Notes: a model not told the origin generated them from the sequence alone. A stretch of 64,000 bases of DNA from Streptomyces sp. NBC_00341 (GCF_041435055.1 NZ_CP108002.1:806001-870000); one strand, 5' to 3'; counted from the first letter of the stretch, positions 1 through 9,171 are shown. Translations and numbers: made by a program.

Positions 1-653
1 CCGACGACCAGATCTGCGCCACGGGACCCGACCCGGCCAAGTGCGGCAAGGACGATCTCGTCCCGCGGATCGGGTTCAGCGGCGCCCAGATGGGCGGGGA
101 GGTCGGCAAGCGCGCCGCCGCCGAGTACAAGAAGGCCGGCTGGAAGGCCGCGGACACCCGCATCATCTCGGCCTGGAAGCAGGACGTGACCGTCTGCGGC
201 GACCGGGTGGCAGGGGCCAAGAAGGCGTTCCAGGCCGCCGTTCCCGATGTGAAGACCATCAACGTCCCCACCGACAACACCCCCACCGGCGCACAGGACA
301 AGATCGCCGCGACGATCACCGCGAACTCCAAGGTGAAGCACTGGGTCGTCTGGGGCTGCAACGACGAGAACGTCATGGGCGGCGTCACCGCGCTCGCCAA
401 CGCGGACGTCAGCCCGGACAACGTTATCGGTGTCGGGCTCGGCGCCTATCTCGCCTGCAAGGAGTGGGAGTCCGACAAGCCGACCGGCATGAAGGCGGCC
501 CTCTTCATCAACGGCAAGGACGTCGGCGCCCTGGCCGTCCAGACCATGTACGACAAGCTCAAGAAGGACAAGAAGTTCCCCGCCGAGGCCTTCGCCCCCA
601 CCACCATGGTCGACCACACCTCGTGGAAGGGCGCCGGAGTCACCTGCAGCTGA
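1..653 (+). CDS. Sugar ABC transporter substrate-binding protein (3' part)
   Basis: The gene is cut by the window start; the reading frame begins at base 3 and ends at a TGA at 651-653, leaving about 216 residues. The protein looks like the C-terminal two thirds of a periplasmic-binding-protein type 1 sugar receptor of the ribose/arabinose class. It alternates short beta strands and helices (KHWVVWGCNDENVMGG, NVIGVGLGAYLACKEW) and ends in a Cys-containing tail (GAGVTCS). Four Cys residues are unusual for the family and may form disulfides outside the cell. It precedes the matching ATPase and permease, so it should be the extracellular lipoprotein receptor that delivers sugar to them. The sugar cannot be told from sequence; pentoses or rhamnose are guesses. 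Confidence 0.85.
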   Translation, partial: DDQICATGPDPAKCGKDDLVPRIGFSGAQMGGEVGKRAAAEYKKAGWKAADTRIISAWKQDVTVCGDRVAGAKKAFQAAVPDVKTINVPTDNTPTGAQDKIAATITANSKVKHWVVWGCNDENVMGGVTALANADVSPDNVIGVGLGAYLACKEWESDKPTGMKAALFINGKDVGALAVQTMYDKLKKDKKFPAEAFAPTTMVDHTSWKGAGVTCS

Positions 654-659
654 GTGCTC

Positions 660-694
660 CCGGCGGGCGGCCGCGACACGCCGCCGCCCGCCGG
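660..694 (+). terminator. Intercistronic hairpin between binding protein and ATPase
   Basis: Bases 660-671 and 683-694 form a perfect 12-bp GC-rich stem with an 11-nt loop, starting 7 nt after the binding-protein stop codon. No T-run follows, so it is more likely a partial terminator or a 3'-end stabiliser that keeps binding-protein mRNA above the downstream ATPase and permease mRNA. Confidence 0.6.
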
Positions 695-750
695 TGACCC
701 CACCGCGCTTCCGACCTTGCCTGCACCACGCCATCGAGGTGAACCGACCC

Positions 751-2337
751 ATGACCCCAGAGCAACACCCGGCCGCCGCACCAGAACCCCCCGGCGGCCC
801 GGCGGCGCCGCACCCCACCCCCGTCGCCGTGTCGGGCCTCACCAAGCGCTTCGGCCCCGTGCAGGCGCTCGGCGGCGTCACACTCGACTTCCCGGCCGGA
901 CAGATCACCGCGCTGATGGGCGAGAACGGCGCCGGCAAATCCACACTGCTGAAGATCCTCACCGGTGACCACCAGCCCACCGAGGGGGGCGTGGTCATGA
1001 ACGGGGAGCAGATCACCCTCGACTCCCCCGCCCGCGCACGGGCCGCCGGTATCCGGATCATCCCGCAGGAACCCGAGATCATCCCCCACATATCCGTGGC
1101 GGAGAACGTGTACGCCGGCGCCCTCCCCCGCAAGCGCGGACGGGTGCTCGACCGGGCCGAACTCAACCGGCGCATCAGGGCCGACCTGGACCGGCTGGGC
1201 TTCGCCCACGTCCTGGACCCCACCCTGCTCGGCTCCCAGCTCACACCCGCCCAACGCCAGTTGGTCGAGATCATGCGCGCCCTGACCGGTGCCACGACCG
1301 CGCGGCTGATCGCCTTTGACGAACCGACATCGTCGCTGTCGGAGCACGAGGTGGACGCCCTGTTCACGCTCATCCGGCGGCTGCGCGACGAGGGCATCGC
1401 CATCGTCTACGTCTCGCACCGCATGCAGGAGATCTTCCAGCTCGCCGACCGCATCGCCGTCCTTCGCGACGGCAGCCTCGTCGGCGTCCAGGACGCGGGC
1501 GCCACGAACGAGGGCGAGCTCGTGCGCCAGATGGTCGGCCGCGACCTGTCCGCCGCGTTCGTACGCCCGCACATCGCGACCGACCGCCTGGTCCTGGACG
1601 TCCAGCACCTCACCACCGACGACGTCACCGACATCTCGCTCCAGGTGCACGCGGGCGAGGTCGTCGGCCTCGCCGGCCTGATCGGAGCGGGCCGCTCCGA
1701 ACTCGCCCTCGCGCTCGCGGGCGACCTGCCCGTCCGGGAGGGCACGGTCACCCTCGACGGCACGCCGCTGCGCAGCGGCCGGCCGGGCGACGTCATCAGC
1801 GCGGGGCTCGGGCTGGCGCCCGAGGAACGCAAGGCCCAGGCCCTGTTCCTGCAGCAGTCCATCAAGGACAACACCTCACTCGTGGTGCTGGACCGATTGC
1901 GGCGCTTCCGCTTCGTCCGGCGTACGGCCGAACGCCGCCTCGCGCAGGAGTACACCGACCGGCTCCGGGTCCGGGCCCCGTCGATCGATCACGAGGTGCG
2001 CAAACTGTCGGGCGGCAACCAACAGAAGGTGGTCCTGGCCCGCTGGCTGGCCCGCAAGCCGAAGGTGCTGGTCCTCGACGAGCCGACCCGCGGCATCGAC
2101 GTCGGGGCCAAGGCGGAGATCTACCAGATCATCGCCGACCTGGCGGCCGAGGGGGTCGCGTTGCTGGTCATCTCCTCCGAGCTCCCCGAACTCCTCGGCC
2201 TCGCGGACCGCGTGATCGTGATGCAGAACGGCCGCATCACGGGCGAACTCGACCGCGGTGAAGCCACCGAAGAATCCATCCTCCAGCTCGCCATGGCCGA
2301 TGACATGGTCGGCACCGCCCCCGGAGCCTCCTCATGA
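751..2337 (+). CDS. Sugar ABC transporter ATP-binding protein, duplicated NBD (RbsA/MglA type)
   Basis: This 528-residue protein has two fused nucleotide-binding domains, as in the CUT2 family (RbsA, MglA, XylG). NBD1 has an intact Walker A (GENGAGKS, residues ~57-64) and Walker B (LIAFDEPTSSL), with a non-consensus signature (LTPAQRQ). NBD2 has the family's usual degenerate P-loop (GLIGAGRSELA), a canonical signature (LSGGNQQK) and Walker B (VLVLDEPTRGID). It powers import at the inner membrane face for the preceding receptor and following permease. I chose the ATG at 751 because GAGGTGAA lies 8 nt upstream; an in-frame ATG at 694 has no such site and would overlap the hairpin. The last codons overlap the permease start (ATGA). 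Confidence 0.93.
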   Translation: MTPEQHPAAAPEPPGGPAAPHPTPVAVSGLTKRFGPVQALGGVTLDFPAGQITALMGENGAGKSTLLKILTGDHQPTEGGVVMNGEQITLDSPARARAAGIRIIPQEPEIIPHISVAENVYAGALPRKRGRVLDRAELNRRIRADLDRLGFAHVLDPTLLGSQLTPAQRQLVEIMRALTGATTARLIAFDEPTSSLSEHEVDALFTLIRRLRDEGIAIVYVSHRMQEIFQLADRIAVLRDGSLVGVQDAGATNEGELVRQMVGRDLSAAFVRPHIATDRLVLDVQHLTTDDVTDISLQVHAGEVVGLAGLIGAGRSELALALAGDLPVREGTVTLDGTPLRSGRPGDVISAGLGLAPEERKAQALFLQQSIKDNTSLVVLDRLRRFRFVRRTAERRLAQEYTDRLRVRAPSIDHEVRKLSGGNQQKVVLARWLARKPKVLVLDEPTRGIDVGAKAEIYQIIADLAAEGVALLVISSELPELLGLADRVIVMQNGRITGELDRGEATEESILQLAMADDMVGTAPGASS

Positions 2338-3371
2338 CCCTCACCAGTTCCCCCTCTCCGTCCGTGAAGGGAACCCCCGACGACAGCCCCGCGCCGCGCC
2401 GCTCGAAGCTCCTTTCCGGCCTGGGCGGCCAGAACGTCAGCCTGATCGGTGCGCTCGCCGTCGTTCTCATCCTTTTCGGTGTCCTGAACGACAACTATCT
2501 GAGCCTGTCCAACATGCAGGTCATCGCCGAAGCGGCGACCATCACCGGACTGCTCGCGATCGTGCAGACCGTGGTCATCATCTGCGGCGGTCTGGACATC
2601 TCGGTCGGCTCGCAGGTGGGCGTGGCCTCGGTCGTCAGCGCCATGGTGTTCACCTCAGCGAGCTCGAACGCCTTCCTCGGCATGGCCGCGGCCGTCGGCG
2701 TCGGCATCCTGATCGGCGCGCTGAACGGCCTCGTGATCGTCTACGGCCGGGTCAACCCCACGATCGCCACCCTGGCGGGGCTCGCAGCCTACAAGGGCCT
2801 TGCCCAGCTCCTGTCGGACGGACGGGCCCAGGGATACGTCCTCAACAACGACTTCTTCATCTTCCTCGGGCGCGGCAAGATCGCCGGCCTGCCGGTCATG
2901 GTCTGGATCCTGATCGTGGTGGCCGTCATCGTCCACCTGCTGCTGAAGTACACCGACATCGGGCGCAACCTGTACGCGATCGGTGGCAACGACACCGCCG
3001 CCCGCCTGGCCGGCATCAACATCAACAAGTACCTGATCTGCGTCTACGCCCTCATCGGCGTCGTCGCCGCCATCGCGGGCATCCTGCTGACCGCCCGCAC
3101 CGGATCCGGTCAGCCCACCTCCGGCAGCGAGGGCCTCGAACTCAAGGCCATCACCGCGGCGGCCCTGGGCGGCGCCGCGCTCAAGGGCGGCAAGGGAGGC
3201 ATCGGCGGCACCCTGCTCGCCGTGGCGCTGCTCGGCTGCCTGGAGAACGGGCTCACCGTCCAGGGCATCAACACCTTCTGGCAGAACGTCGCCCAGGGCG
3301 CGCTGCTCGTCATCGCCGTCGTCATCCAGCAGCGTCGCAGCGGTGAGAGGGCTGTCGGGCTGCCTCACTGA
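2334..3371 (+). CDS. Sugar ABC transporter permease (RbsC type)
   Basis: A 345-residue, very hydrophobic protein of the BPD_transp_2 (CUT2 permease) family with about eight to ten membrane segments after a charged ~35-residue N-terminus. Family hallmarks include GGLDISVGSQVG near residue 85, GRVNPTIATLAGL near 140, a cytoplasmic segment DIGRNLYAIGGNDTAARLAG near 215 and GGAALKGGKGGIGGTLLAV near 280. Its start overlaps the ATPase stop by 4 nt (ATGA), implying translational coupling. It forms the membrane channel of the importer encoded by the two upstream genes and is the last gene of that operon, followed by a terminator hairpin. Confidence 0.93.
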   Translation: MTLTSSPSPSVKGTPDDSPAPRRSKLLSGLGGQNVSLIGALAVVLILFGVLNDNYLSLSNMQVIAEAATITGLLAIVQTVVIICGGLDISVGSQVGVASVVSAMVFTSASSNAFLGMAAAVGVGILIGALNGLVIVYGRVNPTIATLAGLAAYKGLAQLLSDGRAQGYVLNNDFFIFLGRGKIAGLPVMVWILIVVAVIVHLLLKYTDIGRNLYAIGGNDTAARLAGININKYLICVYALIGVVAAIAGILLTARTGSGQPTSGSEGLELKAITAAALGGAALKGGKGGIGGTLLAVALLGCLENGLTVQGINTFWQNVAQGALLVIAVVIQQRRSGERAVGLPH

Positions 3372-3377
3372 CCGCTT

Positions 3378-3413
3378 CGGCCGTCGCCGCGCCGGCAGGC
3401 ACGGCGACGGCCG
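3378..3413. terminator. Hairpin terminator between convergent operons
   Basis: Perfect 12-bp inverted repeat (3378-3389 with 3402-3413), 12-nt loop, between the plus-strand sugar importer and the minus-strand beta-propeller gene. It can serve both directions. Confidence 0.6.
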
Positions 3414-3454
3414 CTCAGCGCGAGGAACGCCGGACGTACGTCGTCACCGGTCGC

Positions 3455-5443
3455 TCAGCGACGGCCGACCTCGATCCGGATCAGGTTGCGCCCGCGGATG
3501 GCGTAGAACCTGCCACGCTCGTCCACGGCGGCCCGCGGGATGCCGTACCAGTCCGCGTCGAGCGCGACCAGGTCCGTACGGGCGAACGTCTTGCGGTCGT
3601 AGCGGACGAAGTCCGAGCTGGACGCGCCGTACACGTACCCCCGGTCGGCCAGCAGCGTCCCGTAGTTCGGCACCACCGGGCCGTGGTTGGCGGAGTGGAT
3701 CACCTTTCGGGTGCGCAGGTCGATCACGAAGAAATCGCCCTTGAAGCACATGACGTACAGGTGATGGCCGAGCACGGTGAGACCGGTGATCCCGGTGGGC
3801 TTGTCCTGCGGCGTCATCCGCCACAGCTCCCGCTTGCGGACCGGGTCCCACGCGACCAGGGTTCCCGCGGTGGTGGCGACGTTCTGGCCACCGAGATAGG
3901 CCACGCCGTCGTGCGCCACGACCGCGCGGACCATCTGGTCGTCGTCGATCGGGTTGACGGCGACCGTGGTGGCACCCTTCTTCGGGTCGAACGTCATCAG
4001 CGAGCCGCCCGCGTTGTAGTCGGACTGCAGCCCCATCAGAGCCAGTTGGTGCCGGTCGTCCCAGACGATCTGGTGCGGGCGGTTCTGCTTCGGCGGCAGA
4101 TCGGCGAGCTTGCGGGTCCACTCGTCGTCGGTGCGCGGGTTGTACGCCAGGAGCCCGACCGCGTTGTACTGGGCGAGGTAGGCGGTGCCCTTGTGCAGCA
4201 GGATGTCCTTGGCCTCGCTCGTCGCCAGCACCCTGCTCTGCTTACCGGTGCGCAGGTCATGCCGTGCCACGGAGTTCGTCCCGCCGACGTACACGTTGTG
4301 CGTGTCGGCGGCTATCGACATCCCCAGCTGGGGCCCGATCGGGGCGCCTGCCTCGATCAGGTCCCACGAGGTGTCCGTGCCTGCGCTCGGATCGACCTCG
4401 AAGATCAGGCCGAAGGCCGAGACGACGATGACCTTCTCCTCGCGGATCCACAGACCCCAGAGCTCGCCGAAATCGCCGTCCTTGGGCTTGATCTCGCGGA
4501 ACTTGCCCGTGCTCAGGGTGAGTTCGATCAGCGCGGCGCCGTTGAAGTACATCTTGTCGCCGAGCTTGCGCGGCAGCCGGAGGAAGGACTGCTTGCTCTG
4601 CACGAGCGTGTACTGAGCCGGGTCTTCGGCGTCCATGATCGCGACCGCCGCACCGTCGGCGGTGGTCGAGCACACGTACAGCGTGCCGTCGTAGAGACCG
4701 ACGTCACGCACCTCCACCTGCCCCGCGAACTCCTTCGGCAGGATCGAGGTGATCTTCTTCGTGGCGCGGTCCATGACGAACAGTCCGGCCTTGGTGCTGG
4801 TCGGAATGGCGCCGAGCGACGCGCCCGTGCCGATGTAGATCTTGTCCTGGGTGGCCAGCAGGCAGCGGATCATCGGGACGTCCGGATCGGGGATCGCGAT
4901 CTCGGTGAGCTCACCGGTGGCCGGGTCGTACTGGCGCAGCTTGGGCTGGGGTTCCCGTCCGCCGAAGAAGATCTTGTTGTCGGGGGACGCGCTGATCGCG
5001 TACGGGTCGAGGCCGGGGATCGAGTGGAGGTCCTCCTTGGGCGCGTCGGCCACGGACAGGTCGAGCCGGATGAAACCCGGGCCGGGGGCGGAGTCGTACT
5101 CCCGGATCGCCGAGTACAGATACCGCCCGTCCGGGTCGACGGCGAGCAGCTGCGTGCTGATCCCGGGGCCCTCGGTGACGCTGGTGACCTTCTCCGTGCC
5201 GAAGTCGAAGCTGATGATCCGCATCGGATCGATGTTGCGCGAGGCGATGTACGCCTTGTCGCCCACCGGAATGGCGGCGGCGAGCGAGAAGTTGTTCACC
5301 CCGGGGCCGAGGTCCGTGACCCGCACCCCTGACCTCGGCGCCGCCAGGGCGTCGGTCGCGGGCAGGCCGGTGACGGCCAGTGCGCCCGCACCGACGGCCC
5401 CCCACTGCATCAGCTGACGTCGTGTGATCTGTCCGTCCTGCAT
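3455..5443 (-). CDS. Tat-exported beta-propeller protein (PQQ/WD40-like)
   Basis: A 662-residue protein with a twin-arginine signal (TRRQLMQW, arginines at 8-9, then a hydrophobic stretch and an Ala-rich cleavage region near residue 35). The rest is repeated blades of about 45-60 residues with recurring patterns such as DKIYIGTG, GTLYVCST, DGVAYLGGQ and HHLYVMC, typical of a seven- or eight-bladed propeller. No catalytic motif is evident. It is the last gene of the operon running from 10587, with GGAG 8-9 nt before its ATG. Tat export implies folding before secretion, possibly with a cofactor. It may bind or modify the sugar imported by the operon's transporter; the actual role is unknown. 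Confidence 0.75.
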   Translation of the reverse strand: MQDGQITRRQLMQWGAVGAGALAVTGLPATDALAAPRSGVRVTDLGPGVNNFSLAAAIPVGDKAYIASRNIDPMRIISFDFGTEKVTSVTEGPGISTQLLAVDPDGRYLYSAIREYDSAPGPGFIRLDLSVADAPKEDLHSIPGLDPYAISASPDNKIFFGGREPQPKLRQYDPATGELTEIAIPDPDVPMIRCLLATQDKIYIGTGASLGAIPTSTKAGLFVMDRATKKITSILPKEFAGQVEVRDVGLYDGTLYVCSTTADGAAVAIMDAEDPAQYTLVQSKQSFLRLPRKLGDKMYFNGAALIELTLSTGKFREIKPKDGDFGELWGLWIREEKVIVVSAFGLIFEVDPSAGTDTSWDLIEAGAPIGPQLGMSIAADTHNVYVGGTNSVARHDLRTGKQSRVLATSEAKDILLHKGTAYLAQYNAVGLLAYNPRTDDEWTRKLADLPPKQNRPHQIVWDDRHQLALMGLQSDYNAGGSLMTFDPKKGATTVAVNPIDDDQMVRAVVAHDGVAYLGGQNVATTAGTLVAWDPVRKRELWRMTPQDKPTGITGLTVLGHHLYVMCFKGDFFVIDLRTRKVIHSANHGPVVPNYGTLLADRGYVYGASSSDFVRYDRKTFARTDLVALDADWYGIPRAAVDERGRFYAIRGRNLIRIEVGRR

Positions 5444-5516
5444 GTTCAGTGCTCCTTCGTAGGGTTTCTGAGGATGCGCACGGGGGAGTTCATGGCCTTC
5501 CCCGTGGCCGGATGGA

Positions 5517-6188
5517 TCAGGCAGCGGTCCAGCTCAGGCCGCCCAGGAGGTGGCCTCGGAAGGCCGGGTCCGTGTAGGCGTCGGACGCGTGGCCCAGCGA
5601 CGTGTAAAACGAGCGGCCGGCGCCGGACTCCCTGCACCACACCAGGGGGTGGTCGGCGCCCATGCCGCCTCCCTCGTAGCCGGCTTCGTCGATGGTCGCG
5701 AGGACCTGTACGCCGGGGCGCCGCGGGTTGCTCCGGAAGTCGTACCACTCGTCGTTCCAGTCCCACCGCTGCGGCAGATGGCGAGTCGACGGATGGTTCC
5801 GGTCCTCGACCAGCACGGTGCCGGGCTGGAAGTCCGGGTGGCCGGCGAACCGGGCGCCGAGCAACTCCCCGTAGTACGGCCAGTCGTACTCGGTGCACGC
5901 GGCGGAATGGATGCCCATGAAGCCGCCGCCGTCAGAGGTCCAGCGCCGCAGCGCCAGCTGCCCCTGCGGGGTGAGCACCTCGCCGCTGGTGGACAGGAAG
6001 ACCACCGCGCTGCGCCCCGCCAGCGAGGCGTCGGTGAAGACCGAGGGGTCCTCGGAGGTCTCCACGGTGAAGCCGTGCTCCTCCCCCAGCTCTCGCAGGG
6101 CCGCCTGGCCGGCGGGGATCGAGTCGTGGCGGTAGGCCGTGGTGCGGGTGAAGACGAGAACGTCCGACAGGCGGTCGGGCTGGGACAT
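5517..6188 (-). CDS. ThuA-like domain protein
   Basis: A 223-residue single-domain protein of the ThuA family, a glutamine-amidotransferase-like fold first linked to trehalose utilisation in rhizobia. Visible hallmarks are the N-terminal DVLVFTRTTAYRHDSI, the strand and turn AVVFLSTSGEVLTP, GGGFMGIHSAA, the DWNDEWYDF segment, HPLVWCRESGAGRSFYTSLGH and a C-terminal LLGGLSWTA. In this family a His/Glu-type pocket is thought to act on keto-sugars, but no reaction is firmly established. It lies between a 2-hydroxyacid dehydrogenase and the beta-propeller gene in one operon, so a step in modification or hydrolysis of an imported sugar derivative is a reasonable inference. Confidence 0.85.
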   Translation of the reverse strand: MSQPDRLSDVLVFTRTTAYRHDSIPAGQAALRELGEEHGFTVETSEDPSVFTDASLAGRSAVVFLSTSGEVLTPQGQLALRRWTSDGGGFMGIHSAACTEYDWPYYGELLGARFAGHPDFQPGTVLVEDRNHPSTRHLPQRWDWNDEWYDFRSNPRRPGVQVLATIDEAGYEGGGMGADHPLVWCRESGAGRSFYTSLGHASDAYTDPAFRGHLLGGLSWTAA

Positions 6189-6271
6189 GCTGGCGCTCCT
6201 GGTTCCGGACGTACGGGGTGATCGGCAGTCTCACAGGGCGGGGCGGGACGGCGCGGCGGCCGTCCGGGTTC

Positions 6272-7282
6272 TCAGGCCGAGGTGGTCAGGGCCGCCCGGT
6301 TCACGGGGTACGCGAACTCCCGCCCGGCGCAGTAGCGTTCGACCTCGTCCAGGGCGCTGCGGGTGATGCGGGCGAGTTCACCGCCGAGCGATCCGGCGAT
6401 GTGCGGGGTCAGCAGCACGTTCGGCAGCGCGTACAGGGGTGAGGCCGCCGGCAGCACTTCGGGCTCCGTGACGTCGAGGACGGCGTGGATGCGTCCCGAC
6501 GACGCCTCCGCGGTGAGGGCCGCGGTGTCGATGAGGGAGCCGCGCCCGGTGTTGACGAGCGTGGCGCCGTCCCGCAGGAGCGACAGTCTGCGGGCGTCGA
6601 GCAGGTGGTACGTCTCGGGCAGCGCGGGTGCGTGCAGCGAGACGACGTCGGAGACGGCCAGCAGCTCGTCGAGCTCGACGAGCCGGGCACCCATCGACCT
6701 GGCCACCTCGGGGTCGAGGTGCGGGTCGGCCAGCAGGATGTCGAAGTCGTGGGGCCGGAGCAGCTCCAGTACCCGGCGTCCCACCAGGGACGCGCCGACC
6801 AGGCCGATCGTCCTGCGGTAGTTGCCGAAGCCCGGGAAGTGGGCCGCCCAGTCCAGGGCGTTGCGGTGTTCGCGGTAGAGCCCGCCGATCTCCAGGACGC
6901 GCTTGTTGGCGAAGAGGATGGCGGCGAGGGTGTATTCGGCGACGGGTACGGCGTTGGCGGCAGCGGCTGTGGAGACGTGGATGCCTCGGTCCCAGCAGGC
7001 TTCCGTCACATGGTGTTTGACGCTTCCCGCCGCGTGCACGACGGCTTTCAGCTCCGGCATGCGGGCGAGTACGGCGTCGTCGAGCGGGCGGCATCCCCAG
7101 GACGTGATCAGGATCTCGACAGCGGCCAGGTGGGGTACGTGGTCGAAGTCCTCTGCGACGAAGTCCGGTTCGATGTCGACGAGACCGGTCAGCCGGTCGG
7201 TCGCGGCACGCGGGAAGAGCGCGTCCCGGTGAGGTCGGCCCATCGCGAACAGGGCACGCGGGCGGAGCGGGGTGGATGACAT
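6272..7282 (-). CDS. D-isomer-specific 2-hydroxyacid dehydrogenase
   Basis: A 336-residue NAD(P)-dependent dehydrogenase related to phosphoglycerate and glyoxylate reductases. The split catalytic domain surrounds a Rossmann domain beginning TIGLVGASLVGRRVLELL (residues ~173-190), where the middle glycine of GxGxxG is Ser. The catalytic Arg lies in VNTGRGSLID, the Glu in DVTEPEVLP and the His in LLTPHIAGSLGGE, so the active site is complete. It starts 21 nt after the end of the permease gene and belongs to the same operon. It probably oxidises or reduces a hydroxy/keto acid made from the imported carbohydrate (a sugar acid, for instance); the substrate is not known. Confidence 0.87.
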   Translation of the reverse strand: MSSTPLRPRALFAMGRPHRDALFPRAATDRLTGLVDIEPDFVAEDFDHVPHLAAVEILITSWGCRPLDDAVLARMPELKAVVHAAGSVKHHVTEACWDRGIHVSTAAAANAVPVAEYTLAAILFANKRVLEIGGLYREHRNALDWAAHFPGFGNYRRTIGLVGASLVGRRVLELLRPHDFDILLADPHLDPEVARSMGARLVELDELLAVSDVVSLHAPALPETYHLLDARRLSLLRDGATLVNTGRGSLIDTAALTAEASSGRIHAVLDVTEPEVLPAASPLYALPNVLLTPHIAGSLGGELARITRSALDEVERYCAGREFAYPVNRAALTTSA

Positions 7283-7303
7283 GGGGATCCTCGGGACGAT
7301 GGC

Positions 7304-8278
7304 CTACTTGACGGCGCCGGCGGTCATGCCGGACTTCCAGAACCGCTGGAGCATCAGGAAGAGAATGACCAGCGGCACCACGGACACCAGCGATCCGACG
7401 ATGGCCAGGAGGTAGTCCTGTGGGTGCCCCTGGGAGAGCGCGGAGGAGTACCAGACGTACAGCCCGAGGTTGACCGGGAAGAGGTCCTTGTCGGACAGCA
7501 TCACCAGGGGAAGGAAGAAGCTGTTCCAGATCTGGGTGAACTGGAAGAGGAAGATGGTCACGAAGCCCGGTGCGATCATCGGCAGGCCGATCCTGCAGAA
7601 GGTCCTGAACTCTCCCGCCCCGTCCACCCGGGCGGCCTCCAGGACCTCGTTGGGGATGTACGAGGCGCTGAAGACGCGGGCCAGGTACACCCCGAACGGG
7701 AAGACGAGGCCGGGGATGAACACGCCCCAGAAGGTGTTCACCAGCCCCGCTTTGGCAGCGAGCAGGTAGAGCGGGATCGCCATCGCCGTTCCGGGCACCA
7801 TCACGCCCAGCAGGACGAAGGAGAAGAGCCTCTCCTTGCCGGGGAAGTTCAGTTTGTCGAACGTGTACCCGGCGGCCACGCTGAACACGGTCGCCAGCAG
7901 CGAGCCGACACCGGCGTACAGGACCGTGTTGAGCAGCCAGCGCAGGAAGATCCCGTTGTCGACCTGGAACAGGTACTTGAGGTTGTCGACGAGCGCGAAG
8001 TCCTTGCCCGGGGCGAAGCCGTTGGTGGCGAAGAGGTCCTGGCGGCTCTTGGTGGACGAGAGGAACAGCCAGAGCATCGGCAGAAGCGTGTAGAGGGCGG
8101 CGAGACCGAGCATGGCGGTCACACCGGCTCTGGACAGCAGGACCGAGGGGCGGTTCCCGGGGCCACGCCGCCCCGGCCCACTCCTGTCCGTCCGGCTCTT
8201 CTCCGTCCCGTTCCCGCCCGTCCGGTCCGGAGCCGGACAGGAGCCGTCGGGGGCAACGCGTGTCATGGTCTTGGTCAC
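7304..8278 (-). CDS. Carbohydrate ABC transporter permease (MalG type)
   Basis: About 324 residues, with six predicted membrane segments after a long polar Arg/Pro-rich N-terminus. The cytoplasmic EAA loop, LEAARVDGAGEFRTFCRIGLP, contacts the ATPase. I place the start at the GTG at 8278: it overlaps the stop codon of the previous permease (GTGA) and has AGGAG 6 nt upstream; an ATG at 8266 is the alternative. It pairs with the upstream MalF-type permease as a CUT1 importer. No ATPase gene lies in the operon, consistent with streptomycete CUT1 systems that share a multi-use MsiK ATPase encoded elsewhere. Confidence 0.9.
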   Translation of the reverse strand: MTKTMTRVAPDGSCPAPDRTGGNGTEKSRTDRSGPGRRGPGNRPSVLLSRAGVTAMLGLAALYTLLPMLWLFLSSTKSRQDLFATNGFAPGKDFALVDNLKYLFQVDNGIFLRWLLNTVLYAGVGSLLATVFSVAAGYTFDKLNFPGKERLFSFVLLGVMVPGTAMAIPLYLLAAKAGLVNTFWGVFIPGLVFPFGVYLARVFSASYIPNEVLEAARVDGAGEFRTFCRIGLPMIAPGFVTIFLFQFTQIWNSFFLPLVMLSDKDLFPVNLGLYVWYSSALSQGHPQDYLLAIVGSLVSVVPLVILFLMLQRFWKSGMTAGAVK

Positions 8279-9171
8279 GGCTTGCTCCTGCTGCGCGAAA
8301 AGCGGGTGACGAGGAATGACAGCAGCGCGGCGAACAGTGCGATGAGCAGCGAGGCCGCTGCTGCCAGTCCGAAGTCGTTGTGGGTGAAGGCGGCGGTCTG
8401 GACGAACATGTTGGGGGTCCAGCTGCTGCCGATGGAGCTGGAGGCGCTGTAGATGACCTTCGGTTCGGTGAAGAGCTGGACCGATCCGATGACGGTGAAC
8501 AGCACGGCCAGGGCGATGGCCGGGCGGATCATCGGGACCTTGATCGACAGGGCGGTACGGATCTGGCCGGCGCCGTCGATCTTCGCCGCGTCCAGGGCCT
8601 CGGTCGGCACCGCCTGGAGGGCTGCGTAGAAGATGACCATGTTGTACCCGATCCACTCCCAGACGGCGATGTTCGCCGCGGAGAAGACCGCGTTGTCGGC
8701 CGACAGGAAGTCGATGTCGAGGCCGCCGGAGTTGAGGAAGTCGATCACCGGGCTGAGTCCGGGCGTGTACAGGTAGACCCAGATGAGTGCCGCGATCAGA
8801 CCGGGCACCGCGTGCGGGAGGAACAGGGCCAGCTGGAAGAAGGTCCGCGCCCTGGTCAGTGCGGAGTCCAGCAGCAGGGCGAGGACGAGCGCGCCGCCGA
8901 TCATGATCGGGATGTAGATCGCGACGTACGCGGCGATGGTGAGGAATCCGCCGCGGAAGCCCGGGTCCGACAACGCGTGTACGTAGTTGTCCAGTCCGGC
9001 GAAGACCTCTTCCGTCCCGCCGAAGCCGAGGCCGGAGGTGTGGGTGGTGAACAGGCTCATCCAGCCCGCGTAGACCAGCGGAGCGAGGGTGACGGCGGCG
9101 AAGAGGATGAAGAAGGGGGCCAGGAGCAGCGTGGCGGTGCGGCGCTGGGCGCGGGCTGACGGAGTTGTCAT
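8275..9171 (-). CDS. Carbohydrate ABC transporter permease (MalF/UgpA type)
   Basis: A 298-residue integral membrane protein with six predicted transmembrane segments, of the binding-protein-dependent CUT1 permease family. The EAA loop ALDAAKIDGAGQIRTALSIK is near residue 200. The chosen ATG at 9171 is preceded by an AAAGG-type site and gives the usual family length; a longer in-frame extension to 9249 would be Arg/Pro-rich and lacks a ribosome site. It lies 111 nt after the binding-protein gene and overlaps the second permease by 4 nt. Together the two permeases form the membrane channel for the lipoprotein receptor encoded upstream. Confidence 0.9.
   Translation of the reverse strand: MTTPSARAQRRTATLLLAPFFILFAAVTLAPLVYAGWMSLFTTHTSGLGFGGTEEVFAGLDNYVHALSDPGFRGGFLTIAAYVAIYIPIMIGGALVLALLLDSALTRARTFFQLALFLPHAVPGLIAALIWVYLYTPGLSPVIDFLNSGGLDIDFLSADNAVFSAANIAVWEWIGYNMVIFYAALQAVPTEALDAAKIDGAGQIRTALSIKVPMIRPAIALAVLFTVIGSVQLFTEPKVIYSASSSIGSSWTPNMFVQTAAFTHNDFGLAAAASLLIALFAALLSFLVTRFSRSRSKP

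Noticed and set aside
3683..5332. 549-codon open frame on the plus strand inside the beta-propeller gene
   Set aside because: It lies wholly antisense to a gene with a signal peptide and ribosome site; composition is Arg/Asp/Val-biased, the usual shadow of a high-GC gene.
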